Shown one piece after another: positions 7,415 through 15,654 of a stretch of 64,000 nucleotides of DNA. The stretch is from Kingella oralis (lineage in GTDB: Bacteria; Pseudomonadota; Gammaproteobacteria; Burkholderiales; Neisseriaceae): assembly GCF_014054985.1 (NCBI RefSeq), contig NZ_CP059569.1:186001-250000 (forward strand), in the 5' to 3' direction. Within the stretch, counting starts at the first letter, position 1. Every line of letters begins with the position of its first letter. Made by a program: the position numbers and the translations under genes. The notes beneath the pieces are model-generated. The model searched no databases and was not told where the DNA came from. It saw only the letters and a program-made list of their open reading frames with translations.

Positions 7415-9088
7415 ATGCCCCTGCTCACCGAAATCCTCTCGCCCGACCTGCCGCAACACGACCTTATCGCCGCCCACCCCGATTGGACGCGGGCGGACTT
7501 CAACCGCGCGGTATTCGCGCTTTCAGGCAGCCTGAAAACGGCGGGCATCCAATCTGCCGCGCTGTGGTTTGACGATGCCGCGCTGTTTGCCTGTGCGGTG
7601 TTGGCGGCTTGGCGCGCGGGCGCGCGGGTGTTGCTGCTGCCGAATACGGCGCGGGAAAACATCGGCTGGGGCGAAACGGCGGATATTTTTCTCACCGACA
7701 ATCTGGTTCACCAACAAGCATGGCATCTGCCCGAATGCCTCGCGCAAGCGCAAAGGCAGCCTGAAAACGGCAGGCAGCCTGAAGACTGGTCCGTTCCCGC
7801 CGATGCCGAAGCGCATTTGAAAACATCGGGTTCCAGCGGCAACGCGCAAATCGTCATCAAAACCGCCGCCCAGATGCAGGCGGAAGCGCAAACGCTTGCC
7901 GCCGCCTTGCCTTTCGGGCGCAACGGCGAAGCCGTTATCGGCAGCGTGTCGCCGCAGCATCTGTATGGCTTCACTTTCCGTTTTGCACTGGCACTCACAA
8001 TGGGCTGGACGATGGAGCGCGCGCAGGCGGTGTACCCCGAAAACCTGCTCGCCGCTACGGCAGCGCACCGCCAAGCGGTGTGGATCGCCAGCCCCGCCGT
8101 GCTCAACCGCTTGGGCGAAGGTCGCGACCCGCGCGTTTTGCAAAAGGTGGCGGGCATCGTGTCGGCGGGCGGCGCGCTGCCCGAAGCCACGGCAAACGCC
8201 TTGGCAGGCTGCGCCGTGCGCCCGTTTGAAATTTACGGCAGCACCGAAACGGGCGTGATTGCCTCGCGCCGGCATCAGCAAACATGGCGGCCGTTTGACG
8301 GCGTGTCGTTCGGGCAAGATGCGGAGGGCGCGTTGTGGGCGGATTCGCCTTGGTCGGGCGGGCGTTTCCAAACCGCCGATTTGGTCGAACGCGCGCCCGA
8401 CGGCGACTTTCTGCTGCTGGGGCGCAAAGACCGCATCATCAAATTTGAAGACAAACGCGTTTCGCTCACGCAAATCGAACACAGTCTGCTGCAACACGAA
8501 TGGATTGCCGACGCGCATTGCGCCCTGCATCCGCAGCAACGCCGCATCGCTGTGTGGGCAGCCTTAAACGCCGCAGGCATCGCCGCCCTGCGCGAACACG
8601 GGCGGGCGGCGGTTGCCGACGCGCTCAAACGCCATCTCGCCGCCGCGCAAGACAAAACCGCCCTGCCGCGCTATTGGCGTTTTGCCGACACCCTGCCGCG
8701 CAACGCGCAGGCAAAAATCGCCGCCGCCGATTTTCAGGCTGCCTTCACCGCGCCGCAAACCGCGCCACAATGGCAGGAAACCGAGCCGAACGTGTTCGCA
8801 GGGCGCGTGCCGTTGGATTTAACCTATTTTGGCGGGCATTTCGCCTCGTTTCCGCTGGTGCCGGGCGTGGTCGAGCTGCAATGGGCGCGCGATTTGGCGG
8901 CGCGTTATCCGTGGGGCAGGCAAAGCGTTGCGCGGGTGGAAAACCTGAAATACCAGCAGTTTATCCGCCCGCACGACGAGGTGTCTGTCGCGCTGCAATA
9001 CGATGCCGGCAAAAACAAGCTCACATTCAAAATCACCGGCAACGGCAAGCCTTGCGCGGCGGGACGGATTGTGTTTGCGGCAGCCTGA
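7415..9088 (+). CDS. Fused aryl/acyl AMP-ligase and hotdog dehydratase (ApeH-ApeI fusion)
   Basis: A 557-residue two-domain protein. Residues 1-445 are an ANL-family AMP-forming ligase: P-loop-like TSGSSGN (137-143), YGSTETG (274-280), GRKDR hinge (336-340) and the C-terminal lysine K434 in RNAQAKI. Residues about 452-557 are a FabA/FabZ-like hotdog domain with GGHFASFPLVPGV, catalytic H475. In described aryl polyene clusters these are separate proteins, ApeH (aryl acid activation onto ACP) and ApeI (3-hydroxyacyl-ACP dehydratase). Two DUS in tandem encode RQPENGRQPED (114-124). The start is uncertain: an in-frame ATG at 7319 also exists; neither has a good ribosome site. Confidence 0.87.
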   Translation: MPLLTEILSPDLPQHDLIAAHPDWTRADFNRAVFALSGSLKTAGIQSAALWFDDAALFACAVLAAWRAGARVLLLPNTARENIGWGETADIFLTDNLVHQQAWHLPECLAQAQRQPENGRQPEDWSVPADAEAHLKTSGSSGNAQIVIKTAAQMQAEAQTLAAALPFGRNGEAVIGSVSPQHLYGFTFRFALALTMGWTMERAQAVYPENLLAATAAHRQAVWIASPAVLNRLGEGRDPRVLQKVAGIVSAGGALPEATANALAGCAVRPFEIYGSTETGVIASRRHQQTWRPFDGVSFGQDAEGALWADSPWSGGRFQTADLVERAPDGDFLLLGRKDRIIKFEDKRVSLTQIEHSLLQHEWIADAHCALHPQQRRIAVWAALNAAGIAALREHGRAAVADALKRHLAAAQDKTALPRYWRFADTLPRNAQAKIAAADFQAAFTAPQTAPQWQETEPNVFAGRVPLDLTYFGGHFASFPLVPGVVELQWARDLAARYPWGRQSVARVENLKYQQFIRPHDEVSVALQYDAGKNKLTFKITGNGKPCAAGRIVFAAA

Positions 9089-9126
9089 AAACGCCAACCT
9101 TATTCCCCAAACCAAAAGGAAAACCG

Positions 9127-10218
9127 ATGAAACTTTTCCCCGCATTAGAACAACGCTATTCGCAAGAACACCAAACCGCAGGCGAAGCGCAGCGGCTCGC
9201 GCAGGAAATCGCCTTTGCGCCGATTGTGTTCCAAGTATCGCGGCTGATGTTGAAATACGGCATTTTTGAGCTGCTGAACCAGTCGTCCGGCGGGCTCACG
9301 CAAGACGAAATCGCCCGGCAGACAGGCATCAGCGCATACGCCGCGCAGGTGCTGCTTGAAGCCTCGCTCTCCATCGGCACCATCCACACCCGCGACAACC
9401 GCTTTTTGCTCAGCAAAGCGGGCTGGTTTTTGCTGAAAGACAAAATCGCACAGGTCAATATGGATTTCGTGCAGGAAGTCTGCTATCAGGGCATGTTTGA
9501 TTTGGAAAAAACGCTGGCAACCGGCAAACCCGAGGGGCTCAAAGTATTCGGCAACTGGGCGACCATTTACGAAGGGCTCTCTTCGCTGCCGAGTGAAACG
9601 CAGAAAGCATGGTTCGGCTTTGACCATTTTTATTCGGACAGCGCGTTTCAGGCTGCCTTGCCGATTGTGTTCGCCCGGCCCGTTCGGCGGCTGTTGGACG
9701 TGGGCGGCAACACAGGGCGCTGGGCATTGAAATGCGTGGCGTTTGACGAGCGCGTGAACGTAACCATTATGGATTTGCCGCAGCAGCTTGTTTTAATGAA
9801 ACAAGCCACGCACGGCAAAACGGGCGCGGAGCGCATCCACGGACACGCCGCCAACCTGCTGGACGAAAACGTGCCGTTCCCAACGGGCTTTGACGCCATC
9901 TGGATGAGTCAGTTTTTGGATTGCTTTTCTGAAGACGAAGCCACCGGCATCTTGCGCCGCGCCGCCCAAGCATTGGACGGGCATGCCAGCGTGTACATTA
10001 TGGAGCCGTTTTGGGATAGACAGCGCTACGAAACCGCCGCCTACTGCCTCACGCTCACCAGCGTTTATTTCACCGCCATGGCAAACGGCAACAGCAAAAT
10101 TTTCCATTCGGAAGACCTCACGCGCTGCGTGCGCAATGCGGGCTTGGAAATCGCCGAAGTCTTTGACGACATCGGCGTGGGGCACAGCATTTTGCGCTGC
10201 GTGAAAGCGAAACCATGA
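9127..10218 (+). CDS. SAM-dependent O-methyltransferase (COMT-like)
   Basis: The 363-residue protein has an N-terminal winged-helix dimerisation region (about 25-100) and a class I methyltransferase domain with motif I LLDVGGNTG (189-197), then YIMEPFWDR. This is the layout of small-molecule O-methyltransferases. It probably methylates the aryl head or ring of the pigment. The ATG at 9127 has AAGGA upstream; an open frame continues upstream inside the ligase gene but is only a shadow. Its stop overlaps the start of the glycosyltransferase (ATGA), showing translational coupling. Confidence 0.88.
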   Translation: MKLFPALEQRYSQEHQTAGEAQRLAQEIAFAPIVFQVSRLMLKYGIFELLNQSSGGLTQDEIARQTGISAYAAQVLLEASLSIGTIHTRDNRFLLSKAGWFLLKDKIAQVNMDFVQEVCYQGMFDLEKTLATGKPEGLKVFGNWATIYEGLSSLPSETQKAWFGFDHFYSDSAFQAALPIVFARPVRRLLDVGGNTGRWALKCVAFDERVNVTIMDLPQQLVLMKQATHGKTGAERIHGHAANLLDENVPFPTGFDAIWMSQFLDCFSEDEATGILRRAAQALDGHASVYIMEPFWDRQRYETAAYCLTLTSVYFTAMANGNSKIFHSEDLTRCVRNAGLEIAEVFDDIGVGHSILRCVKAKP

Positions 10219-10934
10219 ACCTCCTCGCCCTTATCCCGCATTACAACCACCCTAGCACCGTGGGCAGCGTTGCCCATGCCCTGCGTGATTTTGATTTGGA
10301 TGTGCTGATTGTTGATGACGGCTCGCGCGAAGACTGCCGCCCCGTGCTGCAAAATTTGCAGGCAGACGGCATTCGCGTGCTGTTCCGCGAGCGCAACGGC
10401 GGCAAAGGCGCGGCGGTGAAAACAGGCTTGCAATACGCCGCCGAGCACGGCTACACCCACGTTTTGCAAGTGGATGCCGACGGGCAGCACAACCTTGCCG
10501 ACACGCCCCAATTCATCGCCGCCGCGCAAAGGCAGCCTGAAAACATAATTTGCGGCGAACCGCAATACGGCGACGACGCGCCCAAAGCGCGGCTCTACGG
10601 GCGCAAAATCACCGACTTTTGGAACATGCTGCACACATGGTCGCGCGACATCAAAGACGGCATGTGCGGCTTTCGGCTCTATCCGCTGGCGGCAACCATT
10701 GCCGTGGTGCGCGAAGAGCGGCTGGGCAACCGCATGGATTTTGACACCGAGATTTTGGTGCGCCTGTATTGGCGCGGCGTGAAACCCGTTTGGATACCGA
10801 CCGGCGTGCGCTACGCGCAAGACGGCGTGTCGCATTTTCGCGCATGGACAGATAACGCCTGCATCAGCAAAATGCACGCGCGGCTGTTTTGCACGATGCT
10901 GTGGCGGCGCATCACAGGCAGCCTGAAACCATGA
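10215..10934 (+). CDS. Family 2 glycosyltransferase
   Basis: A 239-residue cytosolic GT-A enzyme: VDDGS (33-37), RNGGKGAAV (60-68) and a DAD metal site (87-89, VDADGQ). The closest type is DPM1/WcaA-like, transferring a sugar to a lipid or polyprenol acceptor. It overlaps both neighbours by 4 nt. In aryl polyene clusters a glycosyltransferase/acyltransferase fusion (ApeJ) sits at this place; here the two activities are separate adjacent genes. The sugar and acceptor are unknown. Confidence 0.9.
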   Translation: MNLLALIPHYNHPSTVGSVAHALRDFDLDVLIVDDGSREDCRPVLQNLQADGIRVLFRERNGGKGAAVKTGLQYAAEHGYTHVLQVDADGQHNLADTPQFIAAAQRQPENIICGEPQYGDDAPKARLYGRKITDFWNMLHTWSRDIKDGMCGFRLYPLAATIAVVREERLGNRMDFDTEILVRLYWRGVKPVWIPTGVRYAQDGVSHFRAWTDNACISKMHARLFCTMLWRRITGSLKP

Positions 10935-11860
10935 AACCGCCGCATTCACAGCATTGGGCGGCGCAGCAAGAGCGCGGCAACCGCCTGTTTCTGGCGCTGA
11001 CCACGCTGATGGTGCGCTATTTGCCCGCATGGCTGCTGAACCCCTGCATCGGCTTGGTCGTGTGCTATTTTTACGCCACTGCCCCGCGCATGCGCCGTCA
11101 TGTGCACCGCTATCAAACCCGCCTGCTTGCCGCGTTTCCCCAGCTTGCCCTGCCGCGCATGGCGCATTTTCGCCAATTTACCGCGTTCGGCGTGGCGATT
11201 TGCGACCGTTTCGCCGTGTGGCAGCGCAAAATCCGCTACGCCGATTTGGTGGTGGAAGACCCCGACGGCGTATCGGATATGGTGGACAGCGGCGGGCGCG
11301 GGCAGATTTTCGCCTGCTCGCATCTGGGCAACACCGAAATCTGCCGCGCCTTGGTGGACCACCATCAGGGTTTCAAGCTCAACGTGCTGGTGCACAGCCA
11401 GCACGCGCAGGCGTTTAACGAAGCGCTGGAAAAAGCCGGCGCCGACCGCATCCAAATGATACAGGTTACGAATTTGGATTCCGCGCTGATGATGGAGCTG
11501 AACCGCCGCATCGACGCGGGCGAATGGCTTGCCATTGCCGCCGACCGCGTGCCCGTGCGTGGCGAAAAAACGGTTGCGGTGCGGTTTTTGGGACACGCCG
11601 CGCCCGTGCCGCAAGGCGTTTGGCTGTTGGCAGCATTGCTCAAAACGCAAGTGAACACGCTGTTTTGCATGAAAGAAAACGGGCGCTATCATTTGAAACT
11701 GCGCCGTTTTGCCGACACGGCAGGCTGGTCGCGCGGCAATCGCCAAGCCCAAGTTGCCGCCGCCGCGCAACAATTTGCCGATGCCATGGCGCAGGAATGC
11801 GCGAAAAACCCGCTGCAATGGTTTAATTTTTACGATTTTTGGGGCGATGAGGCAGCCTGA
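10931..11860 (+). CDS. LpxL/HtrB-family lipid acyltransferase
   Basis: The 309-residue protein has a membrane-anchoring N-terminal segment (about 20-50, PAWLLNPCIGLVVCYFY) and the acyltransferase core with ACSHLGNTEICRAL, the counterpart of the His-containing catalytic motif of late lipid A acyltransferases, and later AADRVPVRGE. It probably joins the polyene acyl chain to a lipid or glycolipid acceptor at the inner membrane. Its ATG overlaps the glycosyltransferase stop (ATGA), supporting a combined step equal to the fused ApeJ of other clusters. Confidence 0.87.
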   Translation: MKPPHSQHWAAQQERGNRLFLALTTLMVRYLPAWLLNPCIGLVVCYFYATAPRMRRHVHRYQTRLLAAFPQLALPRMAHFRQFTAFGVAICDRFAVWQRKIRYADLVVEDPDGVSDMVDSGGRGQIFACSHLGNTEICRALVDHHQGFKLNVLVHSQHAQAFNEALEKAGADRIQMIQVTNLDSALMMELNRRIDAGEWLAIAADRVPVRGEKTVAVRFLGHAAPVPQGVWLLAALLKTQVNTLFCMKENGRYHLKLRRFADTAGWSRGNRQAQVAAAAQQFADAMAQECAKNPLQWFNFYDFWGDEAA

Positions 11861-11880
11861 AAACAAGGAAAACCACCACC

Positions 11881-12318
11881 ATGAAAAAACACGTCTACTG
11901 CCGCCACAGCCACGAGCTGGAAGTGCCCTTTTTTGATGTTGATGCCATGCACATCGTGTGGCACGGCAATTATGTGAAATATCTGGAAGTCGCCCGCTGT
12001 GCGTTTCTCGCCGGCATCGGCTACGACTACAACGAAATGGCGCGGCAGGGCTACGGCTGGCCGATTGTGAAAATGGATTTCAAATACGTCCGCCCCGCCC
12101 GGTTCGGGCAGCGCATCCGCGTGGACATGGCCATCGTGGAAATTGAAAGCTGCCTGCGCATTGACTACACCATCCGCGACGCGCAAAGCGGCGAAACGCT
12201 CACCCGCGCCGCCACCACCCAAGCCGCCGTGTCCATGGAAACGGGCGAAATGCAGTTTCAAACGCCCGAAAGCTGGCTAAACGCCGTGCGCCGGCATCCC
12301 ACTTTTCAGGCTGCCTGA
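11881..12318 (+). CDS. Hotdog thioesterase (YbgC/4-hydroxybenzoyl-CoA thioesterase type, ApeK-like)
   Basis: A 145-residue single hotdog domain with FFDVDAMHIVWHGNYVKYLE (17-36), which holds the catalytic acidic residue and the helix start of the YbgC group. Such enzymes hydrolyse acyl-CoA or acyl-ACP thioesters; in this setting it may release or edit stalled chains. The start follows AAGGAAAACC 15 nt downstream of a DUS. The protein ends with FQAA, encoded by a DUS at the 3' end. Confidence 0.88.
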   Translation: MKKHVYCRHSHELEVPFFDVDAMHIVWHGNYVKYLEVARCAFLAGIGYDYNEMARQGYGWPIVKMDFKYVRPARFGQRIRVDMAIVEIESCLRIDYTIRDAQSGETLTRAATTQAAVSMETGEMQFQTPESWLNAVRRHPTFQAA

Positions 12319-12356
12319 ATCCGCTTAATCCCATCATCCAATCAAGAAACCGCAAT

Positions 12357-12947
12357 ATGAAAAAATACCTTTTCTCTATCGGCATCGCGTTTGCCGCGCC
12401 TGCGTTGTGGGCATTCTCCCTCGCCAATCTAACGCAAACGCTGCAAAAACCCGCCAACGTGCAAGGCGCGTTTACCCAGCAGCGTTATCTCAAATCGCTG
12501 TCCAAACCGATGACCACGCAGGGCAAATTCGTCCTGATTCCCAAAAAAGGGCTGCTGTGGCAAATGGAAAAACCGTTTGCAACCACCTTGCGCGTGCGCG
12601 CAGACGGCATCATGCAATGGACGGGCAGCGCGTGGGCCAACCCCAACGCCAGCAAGCTCGGTCAAAACCGCCAAATCCAGCTTTTTTTGGATTTGCTCGG
12701 CGGCAACACGCAAGGCTTGGAAAAACAGTTTGACCTCGCCCTCAGCGGCACGGAACAGCAATGGACGCTGCAACTGACCCCGAAAACCGCGATTACGCGC
12801 CAAATTTTCACCCGCATCGGCATCAGCGGCGACACGGTCGTGCGCAAAATCCAATTGGACGAAAAACAGGGCGACCGCACCGTGATGCAGTTTGAGCAAA
12901 TCCAAACGGGCAAACCGCTGGGCGAATTTGCCAAAAGCGCGCTGTAA
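12357..12947 (+). CDS. LolA-like periplasmic carrier protein (ApeL-like)
   Basis: The 196-residue protein has a signal peptide with cleavage expected after ALWA (residue 19) and an outer-membrane lipoprotein carrier fold: QGAFTQQRYLKSLSKPMTTQGKFVLIPKKGLLWQMEKPF is the typical beta-strand start of LolA-like proteins. In aryl polyene clusters the equivalent protein is thought to carry the hydrophobic product across the periplasm. The housekeeping lolA should lie elsewhere. A DUS terminator follows and the next gene has its own -10, so this gene likely ends the first transcript. Confidence 0.87.
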   Translation: MKKYLFSIGIAFAAPALWAFSLANLTQTLQKPANVQGAFTQQRYLKSLSKPMTTQGKFVLIPKKGLLWQMEKPFATTLRVRADGIMQWTGSAWANPNASKLGQNRQIQLFLDLLGGNTQGLEKQFDLALSGTEQQWTLQLTPKTAITRQIFTRIGISGDTVVRKIQLDEKQGDRTVMQFEQIQTGKPLGEFAKSAL

Positions 12948-12956
12948 ATCAAGCCA

Positions 12957-12997
12957 AAGGCAGCCTGAAAGCCGCTTTTTTGACTTTCAGGCTGCCG
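12957..12997 (+). terminator. DUS terminator after the LolA-like gene
   Basis: AGGCAGCCTGAAAG (12958-12971) and CTTTCAGGCTGCC (12984-12996) form a stem with a T-rich loop, 10 nt after the stop. Confidence 0.65.
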
Positions 12998-13024
12998 TTC
13001 ATTTAAAAAACCGCACATAAAAGC

Positions 13025-13030
13025 TATAAT
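13025..13030 (+). promoter_or_regulatory. Possible -10 element before the DarA-like gene
   Basis: A TATAAT hexamer lies 29 nt upstream of the ATG at 13059, just after a terminator. No clear -35 element was found. Confidence 0.35.
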
Positions 13031-13058
13031 TCAACACTTTGCCTCCGCATCCCCCGCC

Positions 13059-13973
13059 ATGACCGTCCCAAAAGTTTTAATCGTTTACTATTCCCAAACA
13101 GGGCAGCTGAGCGCGCTGGCGCAATATTTTGCCAAGCCGCTGCAACAGGCGGGTGTGGTTACGGATTGCGTGCCGCTTGTGCCGCAGCAGCCTTATCCTT
13201 TCCCGTGGCGGTTTTGGCAGTTTTTTGACACCTTTCCCGAAACCGCGCATCTGCGCCCCGCGCCCATCGAGCCGCCTCAGATTCCGCACGATGATTACGA
13301 TGCAGTGGTGATTGCCTATACCGTGTGGTTTCTCGCGCCCTCGCAGCCCATCGCCGCTTTCCTGCAACGCCCCGAAACCCGCCGCCTGCTGGCGGGCAAA
13401 CCCGTGATTACGCTCATCGGCTGCCGCAATATGTGGCTTGCCGCGCAGGAAAAAATGAAAACGCTGCTCGCGGCAAACGGCGCGCAACTTGTCGGCAACA
13501 TCGTGAAAACCGATGCCTGCGGCACGGCGGCGAGCTTCGTTACCACGCCCGCATGGCTGCTCACGGGCAACAAACGCTATTTCCGCAGCCTGCCCGCCGC
13601 AGGCATCGCCGAAAACGAGCTGGCAGACGGCGCGCGTTTCGGCGAAAAATTGCGCGATGCCCTGCTGGCAGGCGCGCCGCTCGACGAAACACTGTTTCAA
13701 AACATGGGCGCGGCGCGGGTGGACGAAAAACTGATTTTCAGCGAAAAAGCCGCATCCCGCAGCTTTTACCTGTGGGGCAGGCTGCTGATGGCAGCGGGGC
13801 GCGTGTCGCCGCTGCTGCGCCGCGCGCTGCTGGCGGTGTATATCGTGTTTCTGATTACGCTGATTCTGACCGTTATCCCCATCAGCATCGTGCTGAAAAA
13901 ACTGCTGCATCCGCTGCTCAAACGCCGCCTTGCCCAAGCCAAACACCATTATGCCCAGCCATCGGGCGAATGA
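13059..13973 (+). CDS. darA: Dialkylresorcinol condensing enzyme DarA-like protein
   Basis: The 304-residue protein starts with a flavodoxin-like fold (KVLIVYYSQTGQLSALAQYF, residues 5-24) and ends with a hydrophobic segment (about 259-280) plus a basic tail, the layout of the DarA family. DarA acts with the ketosynthase DarB to join two acyl units into a cyclohexanedione that becomes a dialkylresorcinol. The family is known from flexirubin and from the xanthomonadin-dialkylresorcinol hybrid of Azoarcus. The next gene is a DarB-like protein, which strongly supports the call. The aromatase DarC was not found in the window. Confidence 0.82.
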   Translation: MTVPKVLIVYYSQTGQLSALAQYFAKPLQQAGVVTDCVPLVPQQPYPFPWRFWQFFDTFPETAHLRPAPIEPPQIPHDDYDAVVIAYTVWFLAPSQPIAAFLQRPETRRLLAGKPVITLIGCRNMWLAAQEKMKTLLAANGAQLVGNIVKTDACGTAASFVTTPAWLLTGNKRYFRSLPAAGIAENELADGARFGEKLRDALLAGAPLDETLFQNMGAARVDEKLIFSEKAASRSFYLWGRLLMAAGRVSPLLRRALLAVYIVFLITLILTVIPISIVLKKLLHPLLKRRLAQAKHHYAQPSGE

Positions 13974-14090
13974 TTTTCCGTTTCAGGCTGCCTCAAAACA
14001 CAGGCAGCCTGAAAACCATATAGCCCTGCCAAGATGCGTTGATAACCAACAGCCCATCGGCAGCCTGAAACCCCTTGTTTGCACACCAAT

Positions 14091-15224
14091 ATGACCAACG
14101 AAGTCTATCTTACCCGCACCGCCGCCTTCCTGCCCAACGCCCCCGTTTCCAACGACCAAATGGAAGCCGTGCTCGGCATGGCGGGCGGCATTCCCTCGCG
14201 CGTGCGCCGCATGATTTTGCGCGCCAACGGCATCATCGCGCGCCACTACGCCATCGACCCCGAAACCCGCGCCGCCACCCACACCAACGCCGAACTCGCC
14301 GTCGAAGCCCTGCGCCGCCTGCCCGCCGAAGCCCGCGATGCCACCTGCCTTGCCTGCGCCACATCCTATCCCGACCAAACCATGCCGGGGCACGGCGTGA
14401 TGGTGCACGGGCTCAGCGGTTTGCCGCCGTGCGAAACCGTTTCGCTGGCAGGCGTGTGCGTTTCGGGCATGGCAGCGATGAAATATGCCTACCAAGCCGT
14501 GAAAACGGGCGAACACGCCGCCGCCATCGCCGTTGCCTCGGAAAACGCCTCCGCCATCATGCGCGGCGAAATCTTCCAAAGCGAAACCGATTTCAGGCTG
14601 CTGCACCACGCCACGCCCGAAATCGGCTTTGAAAAAGACTTCCTGCGCTGGATGCTTTCCGACGGCTCGGGCGCGGCACTGCTTGCCGACCGCCCCATTG
14701 CCGGCAGCCTGAATTTCAAAATCCATTGGATAGAACTATGGTCCTACGCCAACGAAATGCCGCCCTGCATGTATGCCGGCGCAGAAATCCGCGACGGCGC
14801 GTTCCACGGCTGGAAAACCGTCGGCGCAGACGAGCGCGCGCAAAGCAGCATCATGGCGGTGAAGCAAGACGTGAAGTTGCTCAACGAACACATCATCCCC
14901 TACACCATAGAAAAACCGCTGGCGCAAATCATCGCCAAACGCAGCCTGAAAACCGAAGACATCGACTGGTTTCTGCCGCATTACTCATCGGGCTTTTTCC
15001 GCGACAAAGTCGCCGCAGGGCTGGCCAACGCAGGCTTGCCGATTGCGCAGGAAAAATGGTTCACCAACCTTGCAGAAAAAGGCAACACCGGCTCGGCTTC
15101 CATTTACATCATTCTGGAAGAATTCATGCGCCGTTTCCCCGTTGAGCGCGGGCAGAAAGTGCTGTGCTACATCCCCGAGAGCGGGCGGTTTTCCACTTGT
15201 TTCATGTTGTTGGAGGCAGCCTGA
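14091..15224 (+). CDS. darB: Beta-ketoacyl-ACP synthase III-like protein DarB
   Basis: A 377-residue KAS III-type enzyme with triad C123 (GVCVSGMAA), H297 (WFLPHYSSG) and N332 (EKGNTGSAS). DarB condenses an activated beta-keto acyl unit with an unsaturated acyl unit in resorcinol synthesis, together with DarA. It is clearly different from the housekeeping fabH at 43.9 kb. The ATG at 14091 is preferred over an in-frame TTG at 14079. The gene ends 2 nt before the next start, so the two are coupled. Confidence 0.85.
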   Translation: MTNEVYLTRTAAFLPNAPVSNDQMEAVLGMAGGIPSRVRRMILRANGIIARHYAIDPETRAATHTNAELAVEALRRLPAEARDATCLACATSYPDQTMPGHGVMVHGLSGLPPCETVSLAGVCVSGMAAMKYAYQAVKTGEHAAAIAVASENASAIMRGEIFQSETDFRLLHHATPEIGFEKDFLRWMLSDGSGAALLADRPIAGSLNFKIHWIELWSYANEMPPCMYAGAEIRDGAFHGWKTVGADERAQSSIMAVKQDVKLLNEHIIPYTIEKPLAQIIAKRSLKTEDIDWFLPHYSSGFFRDKVAAGLANAGLPIAQEKWFTNLAEKGNTGSASIYIILEEFMRRFPVERGQKVLCYIPESGRFSTCFMLLEAA

Positions 15225-15226
15225 AA

Positions 15227-15619
15227 ATGGACATCGACGACATCCCCCAAGACCAAAGCGAAAGCTACGGCGGACACAAAAAAATCATCTACGGCACGCA
15301 CGGCGGGCATTACCAAGCTGCCACCAGCAGCGGCTGGGCAGACGAAGCCTACGCCACCGCGCTTGCCGTGCACGAACTGGACGCGCAAACCGAAGCCGCC
15401 CGCGCCGCCGTGTTGCGCGGCGAATTTTCCCCGCTGTATTACCAGATGTACCGCGCCCGTCACGACATCGCCAGCCTGGCCGCCGCCGCAGGCTTCTGGC
15501 AATGGCAAACGCGCCGCCACCTGCGCCCCGATGTGTTTGCCAAGCTGCCCGCGCGCGCGTTGCAGCAATACGCCGACGCACTCAATCTCAGCGTAGAACA
15601 GCTCAAACAAACCGATTAA
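15227..15619 (+). CDS. Small conserved-looking protein of unknown function, partner of the BtrH-like gene
   Basis: A 130-residue soluble protein, MDIDDIPQDQSESYGGHKKIIYGTHGGHY at its start, with no signal peptide or membrane segment. The second half (LPARALQQYADALNLSVEQLK) could be a small helical, HTH-like bundle. I do not recognise the family. Its start follows GGAGGCAGCCTGAAA, where a Shine-Dalgarno site (15212-15216) merges with a DUS, and it lies 2 nt after darB. A DUS pair separates it by 35 nt from the BtrH-like gene. Position suggests a role in tailoring or transfer of the resorcinol/polyene product. Confidence 0.72.
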   Translation: MDIDDIPQDQSESYGGHKKIIYGTHGGHYQAATSSGWADEAYATALAVHELDAQTEAARAAVLRGEFSPLYYQMYRARHDIASLAAAAGFWQWQTRRHLRPDVFAKLPARALQQYADALNLSVEQLKQTD

Positions 15620-15654
15620 CCGTTTCAGGCAGCCTGAAACCTTCGAGACCCTTT

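Noticed and set aside
8500..9126. Upstream extension of the methyltransferase frame
   Set aside because: The frame is open through the ligase-dehydratase gene but the product there is Arg-rich nonsense; methyltransferase homology and a good ribosome site begin at 9127.
15043..15654. Upstream extension of the BtrH-like frame
   Set aside because: It overlaps darB and the small unknown gene in another frame; the HCESG motif near the N-terminus fits the start at 15655.
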